This document shows positions 24,941 through 26,264 of a stretch of DNA of 26,264 nt, piece after piece; within the stretch, counting starts at the first letter, position 1, and each line of letters opens with the position of its first letter. Source of the stretch: JAGTVG01 sp964389805 (lineage in GTDB: Bacteria > Bacteroidota > Bacteroidia > Cytophagales > Cyclobacteriaceae); NCBI GenBank assembly GCA_964389805.1, contig CAYMFU010000055.1:1-26264 (forward strand), given 5' to 3'. A program made the position numbers and the translations under genes. The notes below the pieces were generated by a model that made no database searches, was not told where the DNA came from, and saw only the letters and a program-made list of their open reading frames with translations.

Positions 24941-25510
24941 ATGAAACACATAAGTAAAATATTTTTAAGTATTGCCGTATTCGTGATGATAGGCACATCT
25001 GTGCAAGCCACCGATGGGTATTTCTCTCATGGAATCGGAACACATTATAAAGCTATGGGAGGGGCAGGGATGTCTATTGCCAGAAGTTCCTTTATTGTTG
25101 CTATGAATCCGGCAGGTATTTCCTTCCTGGATACAAGATATGATCTGGCATTAGCTCTTTTCAGTCCAAACAGACAATACACTGTCACGGGAAACCCTTC
25201 TCCTGGTGGATTTGGATTGTATCCGGGAACCAACAAAAGTGATAAAAGCATATTTTTTATACCCTCTTTAGGTGCAAACTGGAAATTAAGTGAGAAAAGT
25301 GCCTTAGGTGTTGCCATATATGGCAATGGCGGTATGAACACGGAATATCCTGAAGTTGGTGAGACGGGTGTATACGGAGGATCAGTACCTACAGGAGTAA
25401 GCCTTAATCAAATGTTCTCAATGCAACATATGCTTTCCGACTTGGAGATAATCATTCTATTGGGGCCAGTGCAGTTGTTGGATATCAATGGTTTAAGGCC
25501 TATGGATTAG
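24941..25510 (+). CDS. FadL/OmpP1-like outer-membrane protein, N-terminal part of frameshifted gene
   Basis: The open frame reaches 24821, but ATG 24941 begins the signal peptide (MKHISKIFLSIAVFVMIG, cleaved near residue 23 before TDGYFSHG). TDGYFSHGIGTHYKAMGGAG and the NPAG element match the N-terminal hatch region of FadL/OmpP1 family porins (PF03349), which pass hydrophobic compounds through the outer membrane. Family-like sequence continues to NQMF at 25417. Then the frame is lost and it runs on for about 30 unrelated residues to TAG at 25508-25510. The frame that continues the protein starts at 25420, implying one missing base near 25418-25419. The gene is divergent from the GH29 block, so a shared regulatory region is possible. 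Confidence 0.85.
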   Translation: MKHISKIFLSIAVFVMIGTSVQATDGYFSHGIGTHYKAMGGAGMSIARSSFIVAMNPAGISFLDTRYDLALALFSPNRQYTVTGNPSPGGFGLYPGTNKSDKSIFFIPSLGANWKLSEKSALGVAIYGNGGMNTEYPEVGETGVYGGSVPTGVSLNQMFSMQHMLSDLEIIILLGPVQLLDINGLRPMD

Positions 25511-26214
25511 AGTCATTCGCTATGATCTCAAGCGATCCTACAAATCTGACTAATAATGACAATGACAATAGTCTTGGAATTGGTTTCAGAGCAGGCTATA
25601 TGGGTCAGATCAGCATTCTTCATATTGGTGCTTTTTATCAGAGCAAGATTTCAATGGGTGAATTTGGAAAATATGCCGGACTTTTTGAGGGACAGGGCAG
25701 TTTTGATATTCCATCGAGTTTTGGTGTTGGTGTGGGTGTTGATATTGGAGAGAAGCTGACCTTGTTACTTGATTATAAGCGAATTATGTACACCGATGTA
25801 CCTTCTATTTCCAATCCTTATGTGTCTCCTGTCGGCCCGGATATGATGCCTAATCCAAACTTCATACCATTAGGTATGGATGGTGCCATGGGTTTTGGCT
25901 GGGAAGATATGAATGTTGTGAAAATTGGAGCTGAAATTGATCTGTCTGAATCATTCATTCTTAGGGCTGGATACTCTTATGGAAAACAACCGATCCCTGA
26001 ATCAGAGATGTTATTCAATATAGTAGCTCCTGCTGTAACAGAAAACCACATTACCGCCGGATTCACAAAAATGTTTGGAAGTAGCAATGAATTGAACTTC
26101 TCATTCATGTATGCTCCTACAGGAAGCGTTGAGGGAATGAATGCTTTTGATCCTGCACAAACGATAAAACTTGAAATGAGCCAGCTTGAATTTGAAATAG
26201 GCTTTTCGTTCTAG
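25420..26214 (+). pseudogene. FadL/OmpP1-like outer-membrane protein, C-terminal part after frameshift
   Basis: In this frame NATYAFRLGDNHSIGAS begins at 25420 and continues the porin directly after NQMF of the upstream part, matching the family's QLFxAPTYAxKL-type segment. An internal ATG at 25522 has no ribosome-binding site and lies mid-barrel. The tail ends FEIGFSF, with the C-terminal phenylalanine typical of beta-barrels. Joined, the two parts give 159 + 1 + 264 = 424 residues, a normal size for the family. No other damage is visible, so a sequencing error or a very recent mutation is likelier than an old pseudogene. The intact protein would be an outer-membrane channel. Confidence 0.85.
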
Positions 26215-26220
26215 ACGAAA
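26204..26220 (+). terminator. Weak hairpin at the end of the FadL-like gene
   Basis: TTTCGT (26204-26209) and ACGAAA (26215-26220) pair across a 5-nt loop that contains most of the stop codon. No T-run follows directly, so terminator function is uncertain. Confidence 0.3.
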
Positions 26221-26264
26221 CTAATATAGAATAATTCTTTACTATTTATAGGTTTAAAACCCGC

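Noticed and set aside
1..26264. CRISPR array, tRNA, rRNA, IS element or SusC/SusD pair
   Set aside because: Read through for regularly spaced repeats, tRNA-like folds, transposase motifs and TonB-dependent receptor features; none seen.

Overview
The window looks like part of a Bacteroidota chromosome, probably from a marine or algae-associated polysaccharide degrader. The evidence is an 800-residue two-half FtsX permease, an ECF sigma factor with a downstream membrane partner, FadL/OmpP1-type porin sequence, Tat-exported Gfo/Idh and TIM-barrel proteins, and several TAnnTTTG-type -7 promoter boxes. The glycan genes (sulfatase, GH29, GH116, a GH30-like GH-A enzyme and two right-handed beta-helix proteins) fit digestion of a fucose-containing, perhaps sulfated, glycan. 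The substrate itself is inference.

Layout. 1-1622 (minus): DUF3604 PHP-like protein, cut by the window edge. 1840-3007 (minus): ECF sigma factor and its probable membrane-bound regulator, ending in a good intrinsic terminator. 3543-5951 (plus): MacB/FtsX-type permease with a nearly leaderless start. 6111-7754 (plus): M49 (dipeptidyl-peptidase III-like) lipoprotein with a compact HExxH site. 8040-11290 (plus): secreted sulfatase, Tat-exported sugar isomerase/epimerase-like protein, and secreted peroxiredoxin-like protein. 11648-24505 (minus): a seven-gene co-directional block, read in the order GH29 fucosidase, beta-helix/PDZ lipoprotein, Gfo/Idh oxidoreductase, UroD-like methyltransferase, beta-helix protein, GH30-like hydrolase, GH116 hydrolase. 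24941-26214 (plus): a FadL/OmpP1 outer-membrane protein split by an apparent one-base deletion.

How it may work together. Secreted hydrolases and beta-helix enzymes would depolymerise a glycan in the periplasm or at the cell surface, and the sulfatase would remove sulfate. The Gfo/Idh and isomerase-like proteins would rearrange released sugars. The odd member is a cytoplasmic UroD-superfamily protein that keeps the H-x-C...C zinc motif of MtaA/CmuA methyltransferases and is one base from the oxidoreductase gene. The block has no SusC/SusD pair, no dedicated regulator and no tRNA. This methyltransferase-oxidoreductase-glycosidase combination is the best candidate here for an undescribed pathway. 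Palindromes between the GH29 and FadL genes are candidate operators.
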